The notes beneath the pieces are model-generated. The model was not told where the DNA came from and did not search any database. It was given only the letters and a program-made list of their open reading frames with translations. A DNA stretch of 64,000 nt from Candidatus Saccharibacteria bacterium (lineage in GTDB: Bacteria > Patescibacteriota > Saccharimonadia > Saccharimonadales > Saccharimonadaceae): the NCBI GenBank assembly GCA_016699895.1, contig CP064991.1, forward strand, positions 558,001-622,000, in the 5' to 3' direction. A program made the translations under genes and the position numbers. Shown in pieces: positions 32,563-42,500 of this stretch. How positions within the stretch are numbered: position 1 is the stretch's first letter; each line of letters begins with the position of its first letter.

Positions 32563-33843
32563 ATGTCCTTATCAACCAGCAGCTACAAAGGCACGCGCGA
32601 CCTCTATCCTGAGGATATGAGAGTGCGTAACTATATATTCAGTAAATGGCGTCAAGTTGTTGAAAGCTTTGGCTACGAAGAATACGACGCCCCGATGCTA
32701 GAGCCATTAGAGCTCTACGCTGCTAAATCTGGCCAGGAGATCGTCAATGACCAAACCTACCGATTTACCGATCGCGGTGAGCGTGAAGTAGCTATTCGGC
32801 CCGAAATGACACCGAGCGTGGCTCGTATGGTGGCGGCGCGGCGCCAGGAAATAGCGCTACCAGCGCGACTTTATTCTATCAGTAACTTTATGCGCTATGA
32901 ACGACCACAAAAGGGTCGCGAGCGCGAATTTTGGCAATTGAATTTTGACCTCTTTGGCGTCGAAGGTATCAAGGCTGACATTGAGATCTTGAGCCTATCG
33001 AGTGCTGTCGTAAAATCTTTTAATGCTACTGATGATATGTTTACAATTCGTATCAGCGATCGTCAGTGGATCGACTTTGTGATGCGCAGCTATCTCGGTC
33101 TAGATGAAACTCGATCTCTTGCCATGGTTAAACTATTCGATCGTTTCGAAAAGATGGATAGAAGTAGCTTTAACGAGCAAGCTGCCGACATCTTTGGCGC
33201 AGACGATGCGACTGACGGTATCAACAAGATCAATAGCCTACTAGTCAGTAACATTGAAGATTTACCAGCCGAAGTTCGTGGTGCAGAGTTCGCATCGATC
33301 CGAGTAGTTATCGAAGAGCTGGCGAAACGTGGCGTCACGAATGTAACATTTGACCCAACACTGATGCGTGGTTTCGACTATTACACCGGTATTGTATTTG
33401 AGATTTTTGACGAAGCCCCGGAGAACCGGCGTGCTATGTTTGGCGGCGGGCGCTATGATGGTCTGGTCGGACTGTTCGGTGTCGAAGATTTGCCTGTAGT
33501 TGGTGCGGCTCCGGGCGAAACGATGTTTGTAGAATTCCTGGTTGCCCATGATCTATTGCCGAATTTACAGCCAACGCCACAGGTCACAGTTCTCGAGCTA
33601 GGTGATGCTGACAGTTCGAGCGTCGTTACCGAATTGCGCACTAATGGTATTCGAGTCGCGGTAGACTTTACTAATCGCAAGCTAGACAGGAAAATCAAAG
33701 CCGCCGTCAAAGCAGGCGTATCCTATGTGATGTTCGTGGGTAATGACGAACTCACTAGCGGTAATTTCCCGCTGAAAAACCTCGTTAACGGCGAGCAAAA
33801 CACCCTAGATCTAGAGCAAATCATCGTCACGGTATCGAGCTAA
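32563..33843 (+). CDS. hisS: Histidyl-tRNA synthetase
   Basis: A 426-residue class II synthetase of normal length. It has the N-terminal YKGTRDLYPEDMRVR, motif 1-2 regions (PMLEPLELY; RYERPQKGREREFWQLNFD), the HisA motif LMRGFDYYTGIVFEI and GGGRYDGL of motif 3, then the C-terminal anticodon-binding domain. ATG lies 10 bases after TATAAT (32547-32552) without a clear ribosome-binding site, a nearly leaderless arrangement. Confidence 0.96.
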   Translation: MSLSTSSYKGTRDLYPEDMRVRNYIFSKWRQVVESFGYEEYDAPMLEPLELYAAKSGQEIVNDQTYRFTDRGEREVAIRPEMTPSVARMVAARRQEIALPARLYSISNFMRYERPQKGREREFWQLNFDLFGVEGIKADIEILSLSSAVVKSFNATDDMFTIRISDRQWIDFVMRSYLGLDETRSLAMVKLFDRFEKMDRSSFNEQAADIFGADDATDGINKINSLLVSNIEDLPAEVRGAEFASIRVVIEELAKRGVTNVTFDPTLMRGFDYYTGIVFEIFDEAPENRRAMFGGGRYDGLVGLFGVEDLPVVGAAPGETMFVEFLVAHDLLPNLQPTPQVTVLELGDADSSSVVTELRTNGIRVAVDFTNRKLDRKIKAAVKAGVSYVMFVGNDELTSGNFPLKNLVNGEQNTLDLEQIIVTVSS

Positions 33844-33884
33844 ATTTGGTCGAGACACGCCTTCTATGATACAATCATCAGATT

Positions 33885-35171
33885 ATGAAACATACCCGCA
33901 AAGACGTATCAGAGAGCAAAATTGAATATCAAATCACAGTAGCCGCCGAGGACGTAGCGAAGCATCACCGCGCTGCCGTGAGTAAACTAGCGCGCGACGT
34001 CAAAGTCGCTGGTTTTCGCGCTGGTCATGTACCACCAGAGGTCGCAGAAAAGCATATTGATCCGAGCGCGCTGGCTGACGAGTCTGTTAATCGCGCTATT
34101 AACGGTGCGTTAGTCGAGTTGATTGAGCTAGATCAGATTCAGTTGCTCGACCAGCCAGACATTTCTGTTACCAAATTTGTACCAGGTCAGACGCTAGAAT
34201 TCAAGGCGACTGTCGAGATTGTCCCGCCGGTCAAATTAGCTGATCCAGCCAAATTAAAAACCAAGAAATCTGCCGTTAAAATCGACGCCGATGAGGTTGA
34301 CGAGGTGATTAACCGCATTCGCAATGACGCTGCCGAAAAAGTTACTATCAAACGCGCCGCGGAATCAGGCGATGAGGCCATTATTAATTTCGATGGCAAA
34401 GACAAGGACGGCAAATCGATCGAAGGTGCCAAAGGTGATGATTACGCACTGAAACTCGGCTCGAACAGCTTTATTCCAGGGTTCGAAGAGGGTATTGTAG
34501 GCCACAAAGCGGGTGACATATTCGACCTGCCGCTGGTTTTTCCTAAAGATTATGGTGCAAAACATCTCGCTGGCGCCAAGGTTAATTTCCATATCGAGGT
34601 CAAAGAAATCAAGGAAATCAAACTACCTGAGCTAGATGACACATTTGCCGCTTCGATCGCCCCAGATTTCAAAACTGTCGATGATCTGAAAAAGGATATC
34701 CGCAGCGAGCTAGAGACCCGCGCCGCATATGACGTCGAGCAGAAATTCAAAGATGACCTATTAGACGAGCTGACCGAGAAATCCAAAGTACCAACTCCCG
34801 AGATTTTGGTCACAGATCAGCTAACTTCGCTCGAACGCAATTTTGCCCAGAATCTGATGTATCGCGGTATGACTGTCGAACAATATCTCGAGGGCGAAAA
34901 CCTAACGCACGACGAATGGACGAAAAAGGAACTGCGACCAGCCGCCGAGAAACGAGTTCGTAACAGTCTCGTCATGGCACAGTTAACACGTGACTGGGAT
35001 GTGACGGTTAGCGAAGATGAAGTGGTCGCCCAGCAAGCTAAAGTGGTCGCCCAGTATAACGATCCTAGTCTCAGGCAGCGATTTGAGTCTGATGAAGCCA
35101 AGCGACAGCTAGCTCAGCAACTCATAGCTGACAAAACGCTCACCAAATTAGCAGAACTCAATAGCAAATAA
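33885..35171 (+). CDS. tig: Trigger factor
   Basis: A 428-residue ribosome-associated chaperone. The ribosome-binding N-domain carries the signature as KVAGFRAGHVPPEV (about 42-55). The FKBP-type domain follows (DEAIINFDGKDKDGK, FIPGFEEGIVGHKAGDIFDLPLVFPKDYG, about 165-225). The C-terminal helical cradle completes it. The promoter TTGGTC/18 bases/TACAAT ends 9 bases before the ATG. It is followed by clpP, the common tig-clpP order, but clpX is not next. Confidence 0.95.
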   Translation: MKHTRKDVSESKIEYQITVAAEDVAKHHRAAVSKLARDVKVAGFRAGHVPPEVAEKHIDPSALADESVNRAINGALVELIELDQIQLLDQPDISVTKFVPGQTLEFKATVEIVPPVKLADPAKLKTKKSAVKIDADEVDEVINRIRNDAAEKVTIKRAAESGDEAIINFDGKDKDGKSIEGAKGDDYALKLGSNSFIPGFEEGIVGHKAGDIFDLPLVFPKDYGAKHLAGAKVNFHIEVKEIKEIKLPELDDTFAASIAPDFKTVDDLKKDIRSELETRAAYDVEQKFKDDLLDELTEKSKVPTPEILVTDQLTSLERNFAQNLMYRGMTVEQYLEGENLTHDEWTKKELRPAAEKRVRNSLVMAQLTRDWDVTVSEDEVVAQQAKVVAQYNDPSLRQRFESDEAKRQLAQQLIADKTLTKLAELNSK

Positions 35172-35196
35172 GTTTGCGGTAAGGTAACAGATGCAA

Positions 35197-35223
35197 CTAG
35201 CACTCTTGACACGTGAGTGCTAG
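35197..35223 (+). promoter_or_regulatory. CIRCE operator (HrcA site) upstream of clpP
   Basis: CTAGCACTC, nine bases, GAGTGCTAG: a perfect 9-bp inverted repeat differing from the CIRCE consensus TTAGCACTC-N9-GAGTGCTAA at one symmetric position. It covers the -35 box and much of the spacer of the clpP promoter, so bound HrcA would block transcription until heat or misfolded protein inactivates it. hrcA itself is not in the window. Confidence 0.9.
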
Positions 35224-35234
35224 TTAGCTACAAT
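35206..35234 (+). promoter_or_regulatory. Promoter of clpP
   Basis: Consensus TTGACA (35206-35211), a 17-base spacer and TACAAT (35229-35234). The ATG at 35241 begins 6 bases after the -10 box, so the mRNA should be leaderless. Confidence 0.88.
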
Positions 35235-35240
35235 GGTTTT

Positions 35241-35840
35241 ATGACAAAACCTAGTAGTTTATTGATCCCAACCGTGCTCGAAAAGTCTTATGATGGGGAG
35301 CGTGCCTATGATATCTATTCGCGACTCCTCAAAGACCGAATTATCTTTATTGGTGACGAAATCAACGATCAGACAGCTAATCTGGTTGTAGCGCAATTGC
35401 TTTTTCTAGCCAGCGAGGATGACAGCAAGGATATCAATCTCTATATCAATAGTCCGGGCGGTAGTGTTTATGACGGCCTGGCGATTTACGACACGATGAA
35501 CTTTATTAAACCGGATGTCGCGACGTTCGGCATCGGTTTGCAGGCCTCGATGGCCGCGGTGTTGCTCGCGAGCGGCGCCAAAGGTAAACGCCACATGTTG
35601 CCGCATGCCAAAACTATGATCCACCAGCCGCGCGGTGGCACCGAGGGCGTCATGACCGACATGGAGATTTCTTTGCGCGAAGGCCTCGACATCAAAAAGA
35701 CCTTATCAACCATTATGGCGCATAACACCGGTCAGAAACTCGACAAAGTTACAGCTGACATGGAGCGAGATTTTTGGATGAGCGCCGAAGATGCCAAAAA
35801 ATACGGCATTATCGACAAAGTCGTGACGGTTCGGTCGTAA
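35241..35840 (+). CDS. clpP: ATP-dependent Clp protease proteolytic subunit
   Basis: A 199-residue ClpP of normal length. Recognised by [47 protein letters not shown], the nucleophile Ser in [10 protein letters not shown] and the His in [10 protein letters not shown]. The frame is open upstream to 35217, but that part lies in the promoter, so ATG 35241 is the start. It forms the proteolytic chamber with a Clp ATPase. A CIRCE operator overlaps its promoter, so it should be a heat-shock gene here. Confidence 0.95.
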   Translation: MTKPSSLLIPTVLEKSYDGERAYDIYSRLLKDRIIFIGDEINDQTANLVVAQLLFLASEDDSKDINLYINSPGGSVYDGLAIYDTMNFIKPDVATFGIGLQASMAAVLLASGAKGKRHMLPHAKTMIHQPRGGTEGVMTDMEISLREGLDIKKTLSTIMAHNTGQKLDKVTADMERDFWMSAEDAKKYGIIDKVVTVRS

Positions 35841-35869
35841 AGTACGAGTGAAATTATAATCAAAAAGTG

Positions 35870-35898
35870 TTGCACTGGGCCGCAATCTTTGCTATAAT
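35870..35898 (+). promoter_or_regulatory. Promoter of rpoBC
   Basis: TTGCAC (35870-35875), a 17-base spacer and TATAAT (35893-35898). Transcription would begin near 35905, leaving a leader of about 170 bases. rpoBC is separate from the rplKAJL genes with which it is usually linked. Confidence 0.8.
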
Positions 35899-35904
35899 AG
35901 CTGG

Positions 35905-36074
35905 CAATGAAGTAGTGTAAGTCTGTTCCTGGTGACTCGCCGTGGCTGGTGAGTTGTATTCGGGTTAGACCCTTTGCGCCACACTACCGCAAAGTGTCGT
36001 ATCTGAACCAGGCGGAATTAGTTCCTTCTAAAAAGGCCAAGAGTCAAGGTAGTAAAGGATAAAGGAGCAAGCGC
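35905..36074 (+). promoter_or_regulatory. Structured 5' leader of rpoBC
   Basis: Several pairings are visible. CCTGGT (35928-35933) pairs with ACCAGG (36007-36012) as an outer stem. ACTCGCC (35935-35941) pairs with GGTGAGT (35948-35954). TTTGCG pairs with CGCAAA around a 9-base loop that contains ACACTAC (35981-35987), which is complementary to GTAGTGT (35912-35918) and could form a pseudoknot or a competing stem. An AAAGGAG site ends the leader. I do not recognise a known riboswitch or ribosomal leader class. Confidence 0.55.
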
Positions 36075-39000
36075 GTGGCAAAAACCGTTACGAACGGCGC
36101 CGACTCGGCGACCAAAGTCAATGGCATTACAAAACGAAAATATTTCACTCCGCAACACAAAGTTCTGGATTTGCCAGATCTAGCGGAACATCTAAAAAAA
36201 TCATGGCAACAGTTCGTCCAGGACGACCTAGGCGAAATTTTTGCCGAGCTAAATCCGATCGAGGATTACACTGGTCAGAAACTATCGCTATCTTTCACTG
36301 ATTATCGATTCGATGATCCAAAAGTCAGCGATCGCGAAGCGATGAGCAATAACGTTAGCTTTGAGGCGCCGCTCTATGCCAATATCGAACTAACCAACAA
36401 GACGACTGGTGAGGTCAAAACGAGCGAACTGTATCTTGGCGATTATCCATGGATGACCGACCGCGGTACGTTTATTATCAATGGTAGCGAACGCGTAGTG
36501 GTCAGCCAGCTGATTCGTAGCGCTGGTGTATTTTTCACCGCTGATCGAATCGGCGATCGCAACTATTACGGCGCAAAATTGATCCCAGGTCGTGGTGCTT
36601 GGTTAGAGTTTGAGACCGCCGCGAGCGGTGCAATCTTTGTCAAGATCGATCGCCGCCGCAAAATCGCTGTGACCACTCTGTTGCGAGCTCTCGGTTACAG
36701 CACCAACACTGCCCTCAAAGACCTATTCAAAGACATCGACACTGGCGATACCAAATATATTGACGCTACCATCGACAAAGATGCGAGCCGTGGCACCAAC
36801 GAAGCCCTGATTGAAGTCTTTCGCAAGATTCGTCCTGGCGATCTCGCGACGGTTGATAACGCCAAGCAAATGGTCGAGCGCATGTTCTTTGATTTCAAAC
36901 GTTTCGACGTCAGCCGCGTCGGCCGTTACAAAATCAACCAACGCCTCGGTTTTGACGCCGCTAATACGCCGGAGAACCGCGTACTGCGTCTCGAAGATCT
37001 AACCGCTATCGTCGCCGAGATTATCCGCCTCAATAACACGCAAGATCCAGCCGATGACATCGACGCTTTCCATAACCGCCGCGTCAAAATGGTCGGTGAA
37101 TTGGTCGGTCGTCAGTTCCGTGTTGGTATGCTCCGCATGGATCGCAACGTTCGCGACCGCATGAGTGTGGCCGATATCGACAGTGTCACTCCAGCTCAGC
37201 TCGTTAATGCTCGTCCGATTGTGGCAGCTGTTCGTGAGTTCTTTGCCTCGAGCCAGCTATCCCAGTTCATGGATCAGGCTAACCCGATGAGCGAACTGTC
37301 ACACAAACGGCGCCTGTCGTCAATGGGTCCTGGTGGTTTGACTCGCGAACGTGCCGGCATCGAGGTGCGTGACGTTCATCCGACTCACTATTCTCGCATC
37401 TGTATCGTGGAAACTCCAGAAGGCGCGAACGTCGGTCTGGTGCTGAACCTAGCTTCATATGCTAGAGTCAACGAATACGGCTTTATCGAAGCACCATACG
37501 CCAAGGTCAAAAACGGCAAAGTGACCAACGAAGTTGTCTATCTCGACAGCTTGACCGAGGAAAAGGAAATCATCGCCGAAAGCTCAACCGAACTAAACAA
37601 AGATGGCACTTTCAAGAACGAACGCGTTGACGTACGCCGCAACTTGCGACCAGAAACTGCCGACGCCAGCGAAGTTACCTATATGGACGTTAGCCGCACC
37701 CAGGTGATCGGCACGACAGCCGCCCTGATTCCGTTCCTAGAAAAGAACCGCATCGACCGCAACTTGATGGGCTCAAACATGCAACGCCAGGCCGTTCCGC
37801 TGATTCGACCGAGTGTCCCAGTGGTTGGTACCGGTATCGAGCATGACGTAGCGCGTAACATGTCAGAGCTGATTACCGCCGAAGAAGACGGCGAAGTGAT
37901 CCGCGCCGACGCCGATGAGGTCCAGGTTAAATATAGCGCCAAAGATATTCGCGCTTATCAGCCGATGCACTTTGTCAAATCAAACGAAGATCGTTCATTC
38001 AACCAGCGCGTTGTCGTCAATCGTGGCGACAAAGTCGTCAAAGGCCAGCCATTGATCGAAGGTGCTTCGATCGCTGATGGCGAATTGGCTCTCGGTCGCG
38101 ATATGTTGGTCGCCTACATGCCATGGAAAGGCTACAATATGGACGACTCGATCATTATCAGCCGCCGCTTGGTCGAGGACGATGAACTAACGAACATTAA
38201 CATTACCTCTTCGATGGTCGAGATTCGCGATACGAAACTCGGACCAGAAATTGTCACTCGCGATATTCCAAATGTCGGTGAAGAAGCCTTGCGTCATCTC
38301 GACGAACGCGGTGTCGTAACGGTCGGTAGCGAAGTCAAAGCTGGCGACGTCCTCGTTGGCAAGATTACGCCAAAGGGCGAGCAAGAGCTCAGTTCTGAGG
38401 AACGACTGCTCCGCGCCATCTTTGGTGAAAAAGCCAAAGATGTCCGTGACACCAGCCACCGTGTTGGTCGCGCCGAAGGCGGCAAAGTCGTCGCTGTCAA
38501 GATCTTTGACCGCGAGTCTGGCCATGAATTAAAGGCTGGTGTTTTGCAACAGATCGAAATCTTTATTGCGCAAACCCGCAAGATCCAGGTCGGTGACAAG
38601 CTAGCTGGTCGCTACGGTAACAAAGGTGTGGTTGCTCGTGTCTTGCCGGTCGAAGACATGCCATTCATGGATGACGGTACGTCTGTTGATATGATCCTGA
38701 ACCCACTCGGTGTGCCGAGTCGTATGAACCTCGGACAGCTGTTCGAAGTCCATATCGGTATGGCCGCTCGGGCACTCGGTTACAAAGTAGCCAGCCCAGG
38801 GTTTGATGGTATTCCACGCGAAGCCATTGTCGAGGAGCTGAAAAAAGCTGGTTTGCCCGAGGATGGCAAGGTGCAGCTATTTGACGGCCGCACCGGCGAA
38901 GCTTTCCAGGAGAAAACGACTGTCGGTAATATGTATATGATCAAACTGCACCACATGGTTGCAGACAAAATCCACGCTCGCTCGACTGGTCCATATACTA

Positions 39001-39539
39001 TGGTTACCCAGCAGCCACTCGGCGGTAAAGCCCAAAACGGTGGTCAGCGCTTTGGCGAGATGGAGGTTTGGGCACTCGAAGCCTACGGGGCTGCAACGAC
39101 TCTCCAGGAAATGCTGACGATTAAGTCTGACGATGTCAAGGGTCGCGCCAAAGCCTACGAGAGCATTATCAAGAACATGCCAATCGAAGGTCCAGATGTA
39201 CCAGAAGGCTTCAAAGTTCTCGTCAAAGAACTCCAAGGTCTCGGTCTCCGCGTTGACATGGTCGAAGATAACGAATTACAAGATGCCGAAAATCTCGTCG
39301 TTGCTCGTGGTACTGGCGGCAAATTAGACGAGACGACTGATACCGAAATCGTCGACGTCGCCAGCGAAATGGTGGGTGACGAAGCTGACGAAGGTGGCGA
39401 AATCGAACTCGGCGACGGCGCTCATATCGTCGAAACCGACGAGAGCGGCTTTGCCGAAGAAGTCGAGGATGTCGAAGTCACTGAACCCGAGCTAGACGAA
39501 GATACAGCAACAAATGATGACGAAGAGGAGGACGCGTAA
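36075..39539 (+). CDS. rpoB: RNA polymerase beta subunit
   Basis: A 1154-residue beta subunit. The rifampicin-region sequence reads FFASSQLSQFMDQANPMSELSHKRRLSSMGPGGLTRERAG, close to consensus. Other marks are GANVGLVLNLASYAR, GYNMDDSIIISRRLV, GDKLAGRYGNKGVV and QPLGGKAQNGGQRFGEMEVWALEAYG. The last 45 residues form an acidic tail. GTG is the start, 8 bases after AAAGGAG. The stop overlaps rpoC by one base. Confidence 0.97.
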   Translation: MAKTVTNGADSATKVNGITKRKYFTPQHKVLDLPDLAEHLKKSWQQFVQDDLGEIFAELNPIEDYTGQKLSLSFTDYRFDDPKVSDREAMSNNVSFEAPLYANIELTNKTTGEVKTSELYLGDYPWMTDRGTFIINGSERVVVSQLIRSAGVFFTADRIGDRNYYGAKLIPGRGAWLEFETAASGAIFVKIDRRRKIAVTTLLRALGYSTNTALKDLFKDIDTGDTKYIDATIDKDASRGTNEALIEVFRKIRPGDLATVDNAKQMVERMFFDFKRFDVSRVGRYKINQRLGFDAANTPENRVLRLEDLTAIVAEIIRLNNTQDPADDIDAFHNRRVKMVGELVGRQFRVGMLRMDRNVRDRMSVADIDSVTPAQLVNARPIVAAVREFFASSQLSQFMDQANPMSELSHKRRLSSMGPGGLTRERAGIEVRDVHPTHYSRICIVETPEGANVGLVLNLASYARVNEYGFIEAPYAKVKNGKVTNEVVYLDSLTEEKEIIAESSTELNKDGTFKNERVDVRRNLRPETADASEVTYMDVSRTQVIGTTAALIPFLEKNRIDRNLMGSNMQRQAVPLIRPSVPVVGTGIEHDVARNMSELITAEEDGEVIRADADEVQVKYSAKDIRAYQPMHFVKSNEDRSFNQRVVVNRGDKVVKGQPLIEGASIADGELALGRDMLVAYMPWKGYNMDDSIIISRRLVEDDELTNINITSSMVEIRDTKLGPEIVTRDIPNVGEEALRHLDERGVVTVGSEVKAGDVLVGKITPKGEQELSSEERLLRAIFGEKAKDVRDTSHRVGRAEGGKVVAVKIFDRESGHELKAGVLQQIEIFIAQTRKIQVGDKLAGRYGNKGVVARVLPVEDMPFMDDGTSVDMILNPLGVPSRMNLGQLFEVHIGMAARALGYKVASPGFDGIPREAIVEELKKAGLPEDGKVQLFDGRTGEAFQEKTTVGNMYMIKLHHMVADKIHARSTGPYTMVTQQPLGGKAQNGGQRFGEMEVWALEAYGAATTLQEMLTIKSDDVKGRAKAYESIIKNMPIEGPDVPEGFKVLVKELQGLGLRVDMVEDNELQDAENLVVARGTGGKLDETTDTEIVDVASEMVGDEADEGGEIELGDGAHIVETDESGFAEEVEDVEVTEPELDEDTATNDDEEEDA

Positions 39540-42500
39540 TGGCAAGGCAAGACGACAAAACAATCGCTGATTTTGACGCAGTGCGCCTAACAGTAGCTAG
39601 CGCCGACGACATTCTGGCGTGGTCATACGGTGAAGTCCTAAAACCAGAGACGATCAATTATCGTACCCAAAAACCAGAGCGCGACGGTTTGTTCTGCGAA
39701 CGAATCTTTGGACCAGTCAAGGACATCAATCCGCACGATGCCAAACTAAAAGGTGTGCGTAGCCGCGAAGCCGCCGTTGATAAAAATGGCGAGCTGGTTA
39801 CGAAATCGAGTGCTCGTCGCGAACGCATGGGTCACATCAAGCTAGCTACTCCAGTTGCTCACATCTGGTTTATGCGCGGTGTCCCGAGCGCAATGTCACT
39901 GTTACTCAACCTGACAGTGAAAAACATCGAGCGCGTCGCTTATTTCCAGTCCTACATCATTCTAAGTGCCGACGAAGAAAAGATCGCTCAGCTACTAGCT
40001 GATAACGAAGCTCAGTTCGACGCTGGTCGCGCTGCTATCAAGATTCGCTATGAAAAGGCTGCCGGCATGGAGAGTAGTGATGAAACTGATGAATCAACCC
40101 CAGATAACTCCGTCGATATCAAAGAGCTATCAGCTCAGATGAATCGCGAACTCGAGGATCTGACCGATGATTACAACGAGAAAAAAGCTGCTCTCGAGAG
40201 CTTGAAAAAGGGCGCTCTGATGAGCGAAATGGCTTACCGCAACCTGCCAGAGGAATACGAAGATCTCGTTGAGGTTGGTATGGGCGGCTCAGCGTTGTAT
40301 CAATTGCTGACTGAAATCGATCTACCACAATTGATCGCCGAGCTATCGGCCGAAGCCGAAGAAGCCAAAGGTCAGCGCAAAAAGAAGATCCAAAAGCGTC
40401 TCAAGATGCTCGAGGGTATGGCGAGCGCCGGCGTTTTGCCAGAATCAATGTGTATGACGGTCCTCCCGGTGATTCCTCCGGATTTGCGCCCAATGGTGCA
40501 GTTGACCGGTGGTCGCTTTGCAACGTCAGATTTGAACGACCTTTATCGCCGCGTCATTAACCGTAATAATCGTCTCAAGAAACTGAATGAGCTCAATGCA
40601 CCGGCTGTGATTACCCGCAACGAAATGCGCATGCTCCAAGAAGCCGTTGACGCCCTGATCGACAACAGTGCCACTCGTGGTACTCGCTCGGCTCAGGCTA
40701 CCGGCAATCGCCGCCGCCTGAAATCGCTCAGCGACCTATTAAAGGGCAAGCAAGGCCGTTTCCGTCAGAACCTACTCGGTAAACGCGTCGACTACTCTGG
40801 CCGCTCGGTTATCGTGTCTGGTCCAGAGCTGAAATTGAACGAATGTGGTCTGCCAAAAGCTATGGCCATGGAGCTATTCAAACCATTCGTGCTGAGCAAA
40901 CTGCTCGAATGGGAGCAGGCTCATAACATTCGTACCGCGACACGTCTGATCGAGGCTGGCGATCCAATTATCTGGGACGCCCTCGACGAGGCGATCAAAG
41001 GCAAATACGTACTCCTCAACCGTGCACCGACACTGCACCGCTTGTCAATTCAGGCTTTCCAGCCACGACTGATTGAAGGGCAAGCTATTCAGCTGCCACC
41101 GCTCGTCACATCCGGCTTTAACGCTGACTTTGACGGCGACCAGATGGCTGTTCACTTGCCACTCAGCGCCGAGGCTCAGGCCGAAGCTCGCGATCTGATG
41201 TCGGCCACCAACAACTTGTTGAAACCAGCTGACGGGTCGCCGATCTTGTCGATCTACCAGGACATCGTGCTCGGTTGTTACTATTTGACCTACGACAAGC
41301 CAGGTTCACAACTAGCTGACGGCGAAAAACCACGCGTCTTTGCTGATACTGGCGAAGCCTTGCTGGCTCGTGACGCTGGTGAGATCGAGCATCAAACGCC
41401 GATCATCATCAGGTTCCGCGGTGAGACTCGCGAAACCACGCTTGGTCGCGTACTGTTCAACGAAGTTCTCCCAGAGGACTTCCCGTATGTCAACGAAGTT
41501 CTGAACAAAAAGGCCGTGAGCCGCGTGCTAGCCCGTGTCTTTAACTATTACGGTGCCGAGATTACCGCTGCTACCGCTGACGCGATCAAAGATTTGGCAC
41601 TCGAACACGCCACTCGCGCTGCTATTTCGACCGGTATGGACGACTACTTTGAACTATCTGATCTCGATGAGATTATCGCCGAAGGTGACGAAAAGGTCTC
41701 AGCTATCGCCGATCAGTACGATCAAGGTCTCATTACCAACGACGAACGCTACAAGCTGACTGTCAAGACCTGGCGCGATATCGACGCTCGCATCACCGAT
41801 GAAGTCAAAGCCTCGATGACTGGTCTCGACACGTCTACCGCGGTGCTCGCCAACTCTGGTGCTCGTGGTTCTGTCGATAACATTAAGCAGGCCGCCGCGA
41901 TGATCGGTATTCAGGTGGATGCCCTCGGTCGTGCTATCGAGCTGCCGGTTCGCCACAGCTTTAAACACGGTATGACGCCGCTCGAAGCCTTCGTGGTAAC
42001 CCGCGGTTCACGCTTTGGTGCCGTTAGTACCGCTCTTAAAACTGCTGACTCCGGCTATCTAACTCGCCGTTTGGTCGACGTATCCCAAGATGTGTTTACT
42101 GTGCCTGACGAGAGTGCTAGCGAAGATCCAGGCTTTGCTATCTACCGCAGCGAAACCGAAGACACCATGATTAACTTTGCTGATCGTATCTCGGGTCGTT
42201 ATGCCGCCGAAGATGTTGCTGGCTATGTCAAGAAGGGTGATTTGATCACACTAGACGCCGCAAACGACATTCAAAACGATGAATCAGTTGCCGCCGTCAA
42301 GATCATGTCAGTCCTCACCACCCCAGAACTAAACGGTATTCCGCAAAAATCTTACGGTATCGATATGTCAACTGGCTTCCTCGTTAGCCAAGCCGAGCCA
42401 ATCGGCGTGATCGCTGCCCAGTCAGTCGGTGAGCCAGGTACCCAGCTAACGCTCGACACCAAACACTCCTCGGGTGTCGGTGGCGATGATATTGCCCAGG

